A stretch of 64,000 nt of DNA from SICU01 sp964408235 (GTDB taxonomy: Archaea > Nanobdellota > Nanobdellia > Pacearchaeales > GW2011-AR1), in NCBI GenBank assembly GCA_964408235.1, contig CAYOYN010000003.1:23168-87167 (forward strand), written 5' to 3'. Shown here one piece after another: positions 25,764 to 34,941 of this stretch. Each line of letters opens with the position of its first letter. Position 1 is the first letter of the stretch. A program made the position numbers and the translations under genes. The notes beneath the pieces were generated by a model. The model made no database searches, was not told where the DNA came from, and saw only the letters and a program-made list of their open reading frames with translations.

Positions 25764-27044
25764 ATGGCTGATTTGAAAAAAGTGGTTTTGGAGCAGATTA
25801 AAAAATTGAAACCTGATGTTAATTCGATAAAAGAACTTGAAAAAAGAAGTAAGGATTTTATGGTTAAATTACAGGAAGAAATATCGAAATCAAAAACTGA
25901 TGCAGATGTTTTTATGGGAGGCAGTTTTGCTAAGGGCACCTTACTTAAAGCAGAAAATTATGACATAGATATTTTTGTGAGATTTAACCCGCAATATGAA
26001 CATCTTTCTGATAGGCTGGAGAGATTCTTAAGAAATTTATCTGTTAAATTAAACTTTGATGTTGAAAGAGTTCATGGAAGTAGAGATTACTTTATAGTGC
26101 GAGTTAAAGGAGTTTCTGGTTACTTTGAAGTCATCCCAGTAAATAAAATAAAGAAACCTAAAGAAGAAAAAAATGTTACAGATTTGACATATTTTCACGC
26201 ACCTTATATAAAAAAAAGAATAAGGGGATTAGAGGACCAAGTAAGACTAACTAAGAGATTTTTGAAGGCTAATGAAGTTTATGGCGCAGAAACTTATGTA
26301 AAGGGTTTTTCTGGGTATACTGTAGAACTACTAATAATAAAATATAGAAGTTTTGTTAAAATGCTTAAAGAATTGGTTAAAGTAACTAGTGAAAAAAGAT
26401 TAATAATAGATATAGAAAAACATTATAAAAATCAGAATGAAGTATTCATTCAAATTAATGAAGCGAAACTACATTCTCCTGTAATTCTTATTGATCCAAC
26501 CTACAAAGAAAGGAACGCTTTAGCGGCATTACATCAAGATACATTCGTTAAATTTCAGGAATCTGCTAGAGCTTTTTTGAAGAATCCTTCTGAAAGATTT
26601 TTTGAAAATAAAGAAATTGATTTCAATAAATTAAAAGAAAAACATAAAGGCAATTTTGTCTCAATACATTTAGCTACGGATAAACAAGCTGGAGACATTG
26701 CAGGAACTAAATTAAGAAAATTTTTTGAATTAGTCGGAAGAGAAGTGAAAAAAGAGTTTATATTAGTAGATAGTTACTTTAGATATGCTGGAGGCAATAC
26801 AGGAGAAGGTTATATTATTGCTAAACCCAAAAAAGAACTAATTAGGATTGGACCCCCACTACACCTGAAAAAAGCAGTTGCATCTTTCAAAAACAAACAT
26901 GCAAATACTTTTGAAAAAAATAAAAATATACATGCAAGATTAGAAATTAAATTTAATATTAGCGAATTTTTGGATTCCTGGAAATCTGGGAGTAAAAAAT
27001 TGATGAATCAAATGCATATAACCGATTTTCAAATTTTATCGTAA
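25764..27044 (+). CDS. cca: CCA-adding enzyme, archaeal class I
   Basis: A 426-residue tRNA nucleotidyltransferase that adds CCA to tRNA 3' ends. Seen: the nucleotidyltransferase motif GGSFAKGT followed by YDIDIFVRF with the catalytic carboxylates (about residues 49-72), and the PAP/25A-core-like domain with VKGFSGYTVELL. The usual Arg after GGS is Lys here. Both tRNA genes of the window lack encoded CCA and need it. The 3' end overlaps the convergent small gene by 16 bases. Confidence 0.94.
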   Translation: MADLKKVVLEQIKKLKPDVNSIKELEKRSKDFMVKLQEEISKSKTDADVFMGGSFAKGTLLKAENYDIDIFVRFNPQYEHLSDRLERFLRNLSVKLNFDVERVHGSRDYFIVRVKGVSGYFEVIPVNKIKKPKEEKNVTDLTYFHAPYIKKRIRGLEDQVRLTKRFLKANEVYGAETYVKGFSGYTVELLIIKYRSFVKMLKELVKVTSEKRLIIDIEKHYKNQNEVFIQINEAKLHSPVILIDPTYKERNALAALHQDTFVKFQESARAFLKNPSERFFENKEIDFNKLKEKHKGNFVSIHLATDKQAGDIAGTKLRKFFELVGREVKKEFILVDSYFRYAGGNTGEGYIIAKPKKELIRIGPPLHLKKAVASFKNKHANTFEKNKNIHARLEIKFNISEFLDSWKSGSKKLMNQMHITDFQILS

Positions 27045-27397
27045 TCTTGGTCTGAGTTATAATGATTATAACAAATTTCTGACTCTGCTTCTTCCAATTT
27101 ATGAATAATTGATTTTCTAGAAGCCTTCCTATTCAACTCAAGAAGAACTATCGCAAATAAAGCCAGTGTGCCTCCAATATAGTCTTCATTATGAATAAAA
27201 TAAGGAATGGACCCAAGACCCAAAAGACTAGTAATGTTTGGGATAGTTGAAGAGCTCATTAAACCGCTTAATTCAAATCTTTTCTGGAAATAATTTCTAA
27301 AGACTTCATCATTTGCATAAGTCATTACTCTTGACTTTGATTCATCTATTTCTCTTCTAATATCTTCTGCGAAGATATAATCAAGTAATTTACTCAT
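27029..27397 (-). CDS. small membrane protein, paralogue of the upstream gene
   Basis: A 122-residue protein beginning MSKLLDYIFAEDIRREI, with a hydrophobic region (residues ~55-92) that may span the membrane twice. Its layout (M-x-K-x-L-x-DY-x2-A-x-D, then SSSTIPNITSLLG) is echoed in the 79-residue neighbour at 27390, so the two look like diverged paralogues. It overlaps that gene by 8 bases and is last of a minus-strand unit led by the TrmB regulator. Function unknown. Confidence 0.55.
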   Translation of the reverse strand: MSKLLDYIFAEDIRREIDESKSRVMTYANDEVFRNYFQKRFELSGLMSSSTIPNITSLLGLGSIPYFIHNEDYIGGTLALFAIVLLELNRKASRKSIIHKLEEAESEICYNHYNSDQDYDKI

Positions 27398-27629
27398 TTT
27401 GCATTAAAGAGTATTTTGTCCAAACTCTTAAGTTTTCTATTGCTCCTAGTGATAAAGCTAGAGACTCTGGATCTTGCCTAAAATGGTAAATTGCACCTAA
27501 ACTCGCTAAATTTGGCAATTTTGAAGAAACATACATGGCAAGAGTTCTAAGTGGCCTAGGATGTGAAGATTTTGCTAAACTTTCTTTTAAATCAGTTGCT
27601 AAAAAATAATCTGTCAATATTTTTCTCAT
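27390..27629 (-). CDS. small protein, paralogue of the downstream gene
   Basis: A 79-residue protein beginning MRKILTDYFLATDLKES. The later stretch SSKLPNLASLGAIYHF aligns with SSSTIPNITSLLGLGSI of the next gene. A weak hydrophobic segment may touch the membrane. It shares its start base with the stop of the 98-residue gene upstream. Function unknown. Confidence 0.55.
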   Translation of the reverse strand: MRKILTDYFLATDLKESLAKSSHPRPLRTLAMYVSSKLPNLASLGAIYHFRQDPESLALSLGAIENLRVWTKYSLMQNE

Positions 27630-27925
27630 TAATTTCTCCTTGGGTCTGTGTTTGCTAAAGAATTTATAATTTCTGAAATTTTTGAGACTACTAAATCATC
27701 CTTTCCAAAAACCCAATAAAATAATCTACTATCTCTAGGATTCCTTCCTAACCCTAGCCTAACTTTTCCATCTCTTGATACGTAATGCATCGTATTTCTC
27801 CCTTGGGCTTCCCTATAAGCCCTAGAGTCTGGAACTAGTTGCTTAACTTGACCTAAATTACTTATTAAAGAAAGATAGTCCCTATAATTGACCCCATCAA
27901 CAACCCCTGAATCTGCAATTTCCAT
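27629..27925 (-). CDS. hypothetical protein in the TrmB operon (98 aa)
   Basis: A 98-residue soluble protein beginning MEIADSGVVDGVNYRDYL. It starts 5 bases after the TrmB stop and is therefore almost certainly cotranscribed. Its C-terminal half, RDGKVRLGLGRNPRDSRLF, is Arg/Gly-rich. A TTG at 27940 would add five residues. No family recognised. Confidence 0.55.
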   Translation of the reverse strand: MEIADSGVVDGVNYRDYLSLISNLGQVKQLVPDSRAYREAQGRNTMHYVSRDGKVRLGLGRNPRDSRLFYWVFGKDDLVVSKISEIINSLANTDPRRN

Positions 27926-27929
27926 TTTA

Positions 27930-28691
27930 TTATTTATCAAGCATTAAAGTTAAAGAATTTGCAAAATAAGGAGAATTTACCCAAACTCCAACTTCTTCCT
28001 GATTGCCTTCTGGGTGTACCATTAATAGCATTTCTTTTTTGTCTACAATAAAGAACTTTCCAGATTGATTTGATTCTTTTATTTTCAAATCATTACGAGA
28101 TGCAATTCTTTTTACCTTGTAAGAATCTCCTGATAAGGATATTTTTACCTTTATTTCCTTACTTAGTTTGTTTAAAACTGAAAGTAATACTCTTGACTTA
28201 TCTTCAAAGTCTTCTGCAGTTGTATGGATAACTATTTCTTTTTCTGCAGAATCAATCATTTCTTTTAATTTTGAAAGTAAATTTGATCTACCTTTGATGT
28301 GGCCAGATAATTCTTCTAATTTAACTGGTGAAATTCCTTCCTTGTGTAGCTGTACTAACTCTTCATATTCAGATGTTCCCTTAAGATTTGAAAGTGTAGC
28401 TACTTTTTCTTGAGCCTTATTCAATGTGTTTGTTTGCATTCTTTCTAGAACTGTTTTAGGCTCTACGGCAATGTATTTTACAGGTTTGCCTACTTTTACT
28501 ATTGCAAAACCACGTTTTGTTAGAGATTCTAAAACATCATATGTACGAGAGCGAGGAACTCCTGATATCTCAGCTGTTTCTCCTGCAGTAACTATTCCTT
28601 TAGAAAGCAAAGCTAACCAAACCTTGGTTTCATAAATATTAAGATCAAAGTGTTCTTTCACTTTATTGACTACTTCTTGTTTTAGTATCAT
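27930..28691 (-). CDS. TrmB-family transcriptional regulator
   Basis: A 253-residue regulator with an N-terminal winged helix (residues ~15-75: LNIYETKVWLALLSKG, then GVPRSRTYDVLESLTKRGFA), the TrmB family pattern, and a C-terminal effector-like domain (about 140-253, VIHTTAEDFEDKSRV to VWVNSPYFANSL) that resembles the PLD-like regulator domain. A TATA box at 28711-28721 on the minus strand gives a leaderless mRNA. It heads a unit with three small unknown genes that it may control. Confidence 0.88.
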   Translation of the reverse strand: MILKQEVVNKVKEHFDLNIYETKVWLALLSKGIVTAGETAEISGVPRSRTYDVLESLTKRGFAIVKVGKPVKYIAVEPKTVLERMQTNTLNKAQEKVATLSNLKGTSEYEELVQLHKEGISPVKLEELSGHIKGRSNLLSKLKEMIDSAEKEIVIHTTAEDFEDKSRVLLSVLNKLSKEIKVKISLSGDSYKVKRIASRNDLKIKESNQSGKFFIVDKKEMLLMVHPEGNQEEVGVWVNSPYFANSLTLMLDK

Positions 28692-28754
28692 AAAGGAGCG
28701 AAAAATACAGGGTATTTAAACGTTTCTAATGTTGTAACTTAATAGGAGTTATAT

Positions 28755-29132
28755 ATGGGGAAAGTTTATAAAATAAAAGATTTCCAGAGATTTATGAAAG
28801 AACAAAATAGAGATCCTAGACCATATGAAAGACCTTTGGTTAGCATAGATACATGTAAGGCATTAAGAAGCTGGATTCAGGCCCAGTATCAAAGAGGAAT
28901 TTCTAAAGATGATTTACTTCAAGATCTGATCCGAGGTTCTGGAGATAGATTAATCCCAGTTTTAAATTTCAAAGAAGATATGGCAAGAGATTATGCAGAA
29001 GATAATCCCGAATTAGGAGGCGATTATCATGATGGTTATGCTGAGGGAATTTATGATGGGATATTACTCTTTTATGCTTTAGTGAAAAAACAACATGAAT
29101 CTGATAGGTTGAATAATGAGCTTAGATTATAA
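28755..29132 (+). CDS. hypothetical protein (125 aa)
   Basis: A 125-residue soluble, charged protein beginning MGKVYKIKDFQRFMKEQ. No motif is recognised. A TAGGAG sequence seven bases before the ATG is a possible ribosome binding site. The gene is divergent from TrmB across 63 bases, so TrmB could regulate it. Confidence 0.5.
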   Translation: MGKVYKIKDFQRFMKEQNRDPRPYERPLVSIDTCKALRSWIQAQYQRGISKDDLLQDLIRGSGDRLIPVLNFKEDMARDYAEDNPELGGDYHDGYAEGIYDGILLFYALVKKQHESDRLNNELRL

Positions 29133-29173
29133 TAAATCAAAACTTACATTATCAAATTTAAGATAAAATATTT

Positions 29174-30127
29174 CTAAATTAATGTTAAAACATAAATTAT
29201 TGCTAAAGCAATAAAGCAACCTATACTTATGAAAGGCATTGCTGGATAGAATTTACCTTTTTCAGACTTATAGAATAGATATGCTAGCGCCAAAGTTGCT
29301 CCTACTGAAATTGTAACTGCCTGCCACAACCCCATTGTCCTTAGAACTACTCCTGCTAAAATTATAGGGAATACGACGTCTCCTCCGCCTAGAATTGCTA
29401 GATTTATTTTGACCTTACTCAGTTTCTTATCTTTCTCTTTTGCAGACTTTGAGCTGTTTTTTACATTTTTAATAAGTAATTTATCTTCTTTTCTCATGTA
29501 AGGAACGAAGAACCCAGAGAATAATTTTAATTTCTGAATTTGGAATTTTGCCATTTTCTGCATGAAACCTGCATGCCAAACCGCATACATATCATATAGA
29601 GAAATTATTATTAGCAATATTCCTACTGACCAAATACTTAGGATTGGTATGAAAACTGTTGCAATTCCCGGATAAATTAGAAGTTCAGTAGCGTTATGAA
29701 CAAACATATTTCTTTGGAATATCTTTAATATTCCTAGAGGGATTGCTAAAATCACTGAGATTAATGCTGCTTTAGGTAAAGGCATAAGAAACGCATTTAA
29801 TGCAATTGAAAGACCTAAAATTACTACTATTGTAAACCAACCTCTTAGGAAAGTTTCAGCTTTTAACTTCATCAACAATAACATCAAAGAAACTGCTATA
29901 ATTAGAGCAATTATGATAGAAAGAATAGACTCTTGAGGTTTGATATCTGTTGGAGGGTCAAGACCATAAGGGAGATTGTATACTGTTTGATTTGTAATTT
30001 CTCCAGTACTTTGATTAATGACTTGAGTTACTTCTGGTAAGTATTGGTGTGCTACAAATATACCAATCAACTGTGCAAGAAAAAATAGAGCTATTAAAAT
30101 TAAAGTTACTTTTACTGTGTGCTTCAT
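29174..30127 (-). CDS. presenilin/signal peptide peptidase-like intramembrane aspartyl protease
   Basis: A 317-residue polytopic protein with about nine hydrophobic helices. Both catalytic aspartates are present: Y178-D179 (SLYDMYAVW) and GGGD at 247-250, the GxGD signature; PAMP at 295-298 stands for the PAL motif. A hydrophilic Lys-rich loop (about 210-240) separates the two catalytic helices, as in presenilins. It matches the archaeal presenilin homologues (PSH type), which cut substrates within membrane helices. Targets here are unknown. It is not a prepilin peptidase: the family differs. Confidence 0.88.
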   Translation of the reverse strand: MKHTVKVTLILIALFFLAQLIGIFVAHQYLPEVTQVINQSTGEITNQTVYNLPYGLDPPTDIKPQESILSIIIALIIAVSLMLLLMKLKAETFLRGWFTIVVILGLSIALNAFLMPLPKAALISVILAIPLGILKIFQRNMFVHNATELLIYPGIATVFIPILSIWSVGILLIIISLYDMYAVWHAGFMQKMAKFQIQKLKLFSGFFVPYMRKEDKLLIKNVKNSSKSAKEKDKKLSKVKINLAILGGGDVVFPIILAGVVLRTMGLWQAVTISVGATLALAYLFYKSEKGKFYPAMPFISIGCFIALAIIYVLTLI

Positions 30128-30207
30128 TCTACAAACCTATTTTCAAATTTAGATGTCCTCATTTTAAACCTATAATTAATTCTGATTTAGATGTATTTAA
30201 ATTATCT

Positions 30208-32103
30208 TTATTTTAATCTTATAGTTTCTAAGTTTCTTGGTACAACTGTTTCTATACCATATTGCCTATAGACGCTGGAAGCAAAATCCAAACAACGAGA
30301 TTGTTCTCCGTGGGAAATAATAACCTTTTTTGGCTTAGGGTTCATTCTTCCAATAAACTGCATTAATTCACCGCGTCCAGAGTGAGCTGATAGACCTGAC
30401 ATAGTCTCTACTTGCATATTTACATTAATTGTTTCTCCTCCAAATTGTTCATCTATTTTAACGACTTTGTTTCCTTCTTGTACTGTTCTACCTAATGAAC
30501 CGGGAGCCTGATAACAACCAAAAATAATTAGATTTTTTTCATTTTCTGCAAACTCTTTGAAATATTCAACTGAGGCTCCACCTGCTAACATTCCTGAAGT
30601 TGCAATGACTATACAAGGACCTCCTTCAACAACTTCTTTTCTTTCAGTTTGCGAACCTACTCTTCTAAAGTATGGGGATGTAAAAGGATTTTCATCGTTA
30701 AAGATTTTATTTCGTACGTTATTTCCTAAAAATTCAGGATAAGCTGTATGGATTGCAGTAATGTCCCACAACATACCATCTAAATATACTGGGATCTCTG
30801 GCAATTTACCTGTTCTTATTCCATCTTCTACCCTAAGCAAAGTTTCTTGGGCGTGACCTAAACCTAACTCTGGAAGCAATATCTTTCCGCCTCTTTTCGC
30901 AGTTTCACTAACTAATTTGTTAAATATTTCTTCTACTTCTGTCAATGGTGGCTGTATTTGATCCTTACTTCCGTAAGTTGATTCTACCATTACAGATTCA
31001 ACTCTAGGATAGAAATTTACTGCAGGATCTAGAAGTCTTGTTTTTCTGTAGTTTGAGTCTCCAGTGTATACAAAATTATGCAACCCATTTCCGATATTTA
31101 CATGAGTTACTGCTGAACCTAATACGTGACCTGCATTGTAGAAAGTTATTCTAATATCCGGAGTAATATCGAAGACTTCTCCAAAATTAAGACAGATAGA
31201 ATGCCTAACCATTTCTTTTACATCATCAGGTCTGTAAATTGGAGCTTCTGCTTGTTTGTATGTAACTCCTACTAAATCCAAAGCTAACAAAGCAGCTATA
31301 TCTCTTGTAGGAGGAGTCATATAAACTGGACCTCTATACCCCATCTTGTACAAGTAAGGTATCAAACCAGAATGGTCCAGATGTGCGTGTGATAAAACTA
31401 TTGCATCTATACTACCTAAATCTCCAACTTCTGAAATATTAAGATATGGGAATCTATCTGGACCTTCTACAATTCCAGGGTTTATTCCACAATCAAAAAT
31501 GATCTTAGATTTAGGAGTCTGTAATAATAAACATGAACGCCCTACTTGACGACCTGAACCTAAATATGTAAGTCTGACCCACATATCCATTTTTTCAGGA
31601 TTCCAATTCTCATATATTTTCTTTCCAATTTCGTTTAGAAATTTCTTTCTGTATGAGTTATTTGCATACAATACGTCTCTGATTTTCTCAGTTATCTTTG
31701 AATGGATTGCAGGACTTCTTTGAGTTTGAATTGTCCACATTGTTGAGTCCCTTATTTGTTTTAGAATAGCTCCTTGCTTACCTATTACTGTTCCAGGGCG
31801 CTTTGCTTCAACAATAGCAGTACTTCTTTGAACGTCAAAAATAATAGATTCTATTCCAGCATCTGATGGAACTAATTCTCTAATTGTCTTTTCAGTTTCT
31901 TCCTGTGGTGCAAGTAAAGATGTATCTGCCCTTAACTCAATTCTCTTCTTTACTTTCTTTACGACATCTCGGATCTTTTCTTCACTATCTCTAAAGAATT
32001 CCTTGTCTGTGGTGTAAAGAACTATGTTAGCCCCTTCAAAAAGGCTCTCGCTAACTACACCGTTAGGTAATTCGCTTTTTATTGCCTTTAATATTTCGCT
32101 CAT
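30208..32103 (-). CDS. fttA: aCPSF1 / FttA, KH-domain beta-CASP ribonuclease
   Basis: A 631-residue protein: N-terminal KH domains (GKQG loop at ~108-111), metallo-beta-lactamase core with SHAHLDHSG (238-246), beta-CASP domain, and C-terminal SHGEQSRC. This universal archaeal enzyme cuts nascent RNA at U-rich sites and ends transcription, with exonuclease activity. It lies 12 bases after psmB, an arrangement seen in many euryarchaea. Length is normal. T-rich stretches after genes in this window are plausible targets. Confidence 0.96.
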   Translation of the reverse strand: MSEILKAIKSELPNGVVSESLFEGANIVLYTTDKEFFRDSEEKIRDVVKKVKKRIELRADTSLLAPQEETEKTIRELVPSDAGIESIIFDVQRSTAIVEAKRPGTVIGKQGAILKQIRDSTMWTIQTQRSPAIHSKITEKIRDVLYANNSYRKKFLNEIGKKIYENWNPEKMDMWVRLTYLGSGRQVGRSCLLLQTPKSKIIFDCGINPGIVEGPDRFPYLNISEVGDLGSIDAIVLSHAHLDHSGLIPYLYKMGYRGPVYMTPPTRDIAALLALDLVGVTYKQAEAPIYRPDDVKEMVRHSICLNFGEVFDITPDIRITFYNAGHVLGSAVTHVNIGNGLHNFVYTGDSNYRKTRLLDPAVNFYPRVESVMVESTYGSKDQIQPPLTEVEEIFNKLVSETAKRGGKILLPELGLGHAQETLLRVEDGIRTGKLPEIPVYLDGMLWDITAIHTAYPEFLGNNVRNKIFNDENPFTSPYFRRVGSQTERKEVVEGGPCIVIATSGMLAGGASVEYFKEFAENEKNLIIFGCYQAPGSLGRTVQEGNKVVKIDEQFGGETINVNMQVETMSGLSAHSGRGELMQFIGRMNPKPKKVIISHGEQSRCLDFASSVYRQYGIETVVPRNLETIRLK

Positions 32104-32115
32104 CTTATTAGAATA

Positions 32116-32787
32116 TTACTTTGAATTTTCGAAACTTAATATTGCTTCTTTATCTACTACTTGTTTAATTTCGCCTTTCTTTACTGTGTAAATATCAATT
32201 CCTGAACCTACTCCTGGTTCTCTTGCTGTTGTTGCTTTAATACATTTAGTGACTAATGCGATTCCTTCGTCTAGAGTCATATTTTTTTTATATTCTGAAT
32301 CTAGTATTGGATGAGCTTGCATTATTCCGCTTCCTGTTGCAACATAAGTATCAGAATCTTGAATATATCCATCTGGAGAAATATCGTAAAGATATAATCC
32401 ATTTTCATCATAACCTGAAAGTATGAAGTGAGTTATTGCAGGTATCATTGAAGGTTGCCTTATGTTTCCATAAACCATGTTTGCCATGAAATTAGCTGCT
32501 TCTGGAACTGAGATCCTTTCTTTAGTTCTTAATTCCTTTAGTTTGAATTCTGCTTTTAATATGTCTAAAACTTTTCTTGTGTCTGAAGCAGTTCCCGCAG
32601 TTGTTGCAATCATTCTATCTGTAAGTTCTAAGATTTTCTTGGCTTTTCCTGCAATATATGAAACTCCTCCACCTTGAGAACCGTATGTTTGCCTTTTATC
32701 TGCAGCTACGACTATACCTTCTTTACAAACTACACCGATTGTTAAAGTTCCTGTCTTTAGAACGTGTTTTGAAATGTCTTCATTCAT
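32116..32787 (-). CDS. psmB: proteasome beta subunit
   Basis: A 223-residue 20S proteasome beta subunit. A 13-residue propeptide ends at Gly13; Thr14 (LKTGTLTIGV) becomes the catalytic nucleophile. The conserved VVAADKR gives the active-site Lys (mature residue 33 by family numbering), and a GSG and Asp in the C-terminal half complete the Ntn fold. It partners the alpha subunit at 41205. It is the first gene of a two-gene unit with aCPSF1. Confidence 0.96.
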   Translation of the reverse strand: MNEDISKHVLKTGTLTIGVVCKEGIVVAADKRQTYGSQGGGVSYIAGKAKKILELTDRMIATTAGTASDTRKVLDILKAEFKLKELRTKERISVPEAANFMANMVYGNIRQPSMIPAITHFILSGYDENGLYLYDISPDGYIQDSDTYVATGSGIMQAHPILDSEYKKNMTLDEGIALVTKCIKATTAREPGVGSGIDIYTVKKGEIKQVVDKEAILSFENSK

Positions 32788-32880
32788 TAGAATAAAAAAT
32801 ACCTCTTAGACTATTGTAAATGGATAGTATTTAAATTTTTTGCTTTAAAATTTAAGCCTGTTGATTTCAATCAACTTTGT

Positions 32881-34941
32881 TTAAATTTTTTCATTTGCGG
32901 TAACTTCAGAGACCCCATTAGTCTTTTTGAACCGTATAACATGATCTACAAAACCCTCCATCTTTGTTTCATGGCTAACTATTAACAGTTGTTTCACATT
33001 TAGTTCTCTAAGCATATCCCTCATTTTATCTAATTGGACTTCTGAAAAACCTTCTGTAGGTTCATCTAAAATGACTACATCTGAAGTCTTGATTTTACTT
33101 AAGACTGAATTAATCAATTGGTTTAGAGCGAGCCTATATGCCAAAGCTACCGCAGTCCTCTCTCCTCCAGAAAGAAATTCATAATCTAACTCGAACTCAT
33201 TATGAACTATTACTGGAGAGAAATTTTCATCCAGATATACTTCGAACGCATCAGTAGTTAGCATAGAAAACCACTTATTGAATATTTTAGTGAACTCTTT
33301 CCTTAATGCAATAAGGATATTTTTTTCAGTGAATTTGGCTAAATTTAAAAAATTGTTAGACAACCAGTTTTCAATATCTAGCATTTTCATTAATTTGTTC
33401 TTGGACTCTTGACCTTTTTGTATTTCTAAGGAATATTTTGATATTTCCTTAAGAGTCATTTCTATTTCTTTTCTTGTTTCCGCTAACTCTATTTCTCTTC
33501 TTTTTTCAGAGTCGGTTAAATAAGATAATTCATCTTTTTTTATCTTAAGTAAATTTTCATATTTAGAATAATCTAAAGAGTTCTTTTTTTGCGAATCAAT
33601 CTGATCATTAATAAAAATAATATCTTTTTCAAAAGCTTCTTTTAGTTTTTCTAACTCTTGTCTTTTAGAAAGATATCTGTTTAAACTTTCTTGTTTAGCA
33701 TTATTTACTTGTATTGCTACTCGGTCACTTTCTAAACTTTTTAGAATATTCTTTTGATTAGTTAATTCCGAATCTATTCTTTGAATTTCTTTAATAAGAA
33801 CCCCTTTATCCTTATCAAATTTATTTATTTTTGTTTCAACTTCATTTATGATATTATGCTTATGAGCTTCTGGAACATCTTGTAAACAAGTAGGACAATG
33901 TTTAAGCTGGTATATTTTAGTTTTTTTAACCAGCTCATTTTGTTTTTGAATATCTATAGAGTTACTATTTGAACTGAACTTCATGTATTCTTTCTCTAGC
34001 CTGTCTATTTCTTTGAGAGTTTCTGCTATTTGGAGAGGGATTTTATTTGGATCTAGATTTATTTCAACCGGTTTTGAAGATGAAATTAAATCGTTAATTT
34101 CAATTAAATCTTTATTAAAACGAGAATTTTGTTCTTGTTTATTTCTTAAAACTAAAGAAAGTTTTTCTATTTCTTTTTTGAAATTTTCTCTTTCTGCTAC
34201 CTTAATCTGTAAATTCTCAACTTCTTTTTCTTTTAACAATCTTTCTTCTTTAATTTTTTTTATTTCTTCTTGTTTTTCTTCTATTTTGGATTGAATGATA
34301 TTAAGAAATTTTTGACTTGAATCCACATCATTTTTTCTAGTGTCTATCATTGCAGACTCTGCTTGAAGAAATCTTGAATCATCCCTAATCATTGTTGCAA
34401 TTCTTGTGATATTTTCTTGAATTCTTTTGTATTTATCTATCCCGAAAACATGTCTTAAAACATCTAACCTAGTTTCAATATCTTCCCTGATTATTTCTTT
34501 CATACTTTCCTGAGGAGTATAAACTGTATATCGGTATACTAAGTTATTTTTTCTAACAAAGTCTAGAGGATAATTAAGAAGCTCTAAAATTTTTAGTTTT
34601 ACTTCTGTAACTGATGACTCAAATCTATTTCCATTGACAGTTATTGCGGCAAAATCTTGATTTATGGATTTTGAACTTCTTTTTAGACCTCTTTCTATCA
34701 ATACATTATTACCATTGATGTCTAACTCTAAAGAAACTTCTCCATACTCTTCTCCGTTTGCAAGTAAAGAAGAACCTCTTTGTCCAGGCTGTAAACCAAA
34801 AAGAGCGTATTCTATTGCTAAAAGAACTGAAGTCTTTCCAGAACCGACATCCCCTGCTAGAAGAACCGCACCTTCAGGAAAAACTAATTCCTGTTCCTTA
34901 TAGCTCCTTATATTTTTTAGTTTAATTTTTTTAAAAATCAT
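32881..34941 (-). CDS. rad50: DNA double-strand-break repair ATPase Rad50 (short form)
   Basis: A 686-residue SMC-like ATPase. Walker A is GDVGSGKTS (30-38), the zinc hook CPTC is at 349-352, the signature LSGGE starts at 590 and Walker B is VVILDEPTEG. Coiled coils of ~200 residues flank the hook; archaeal Rad50 is usually around 850-900 residues, so these are shorter than normal. With Mre11, whose stop overlaps its start by four bases, it tethers and processes broken DNA ends. HerA and NurA are not adjacent. Confidence 0.95.
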   Translation of the reverse strand: MIFKKIKLKNIRSYKEQELVFPEGAVLLAGDVGSGKTSVLLAIEYALFGLQPGQRGSSLLANGEEYGEVSLELDINGNNVLIERGLKRSSKSINQDFAAITVNGNRFESSVTEVKLKILELLNYPLDFVRKNNLVYRYTVYTPQESMKEIIREDIETRLDVLRHVFGIDKYKRIQENITRIATMIRDDSRFLQAESAMIDTRKNDVDSSQKFLNIIQSKIEEKQEEIKKIKEERLLKEKEVENLQIKVAERENFKKEIEKLSLVLRNKQEQNSRFNKDLIEINDLISSSKPVEINLDPNKIPLQIAETLKEIDRLEKEYMKFSSNSNSIDIQKQNELVKKTKIYQLKHCPTCLQDVPEAHKHNIINEVETKINKFDKDKGVLIKEIQRIDSELTNQKNILKSLESDRVAIQVNNAKQESLNRYLSKRQELEKLKEAFEKDIIFINDQIDSQKKNSLDYSKYENLLKIKKDELSYLTDSEKRREIELAETRKEIEMTLKEISKYSLEIQKGQESKNKLMKMLDIENWLSNNFLNLAKFTEKNILIALRKEFTKIFNKWFSMLTTDAFEVYLDENFSPVIVHNEFELDYEFLSGGERTAVALAYRLALNQLINSVLSKIKTSDVVILDEPTEGFSEVQLDKMRDMLRELNVKQLLIVSHETKMEGFVDHVIRFKKTNGVSEVTANEKI

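Noticed and set aside
29174..30127. Prepilin peptidase for the pilus locus
   Set aside because: Both are GxGD aspartyl proteases, but the YD...GGGD...PAMP order and the helix layout fit presenilin/SPP homologues, not PibD/FlaK.
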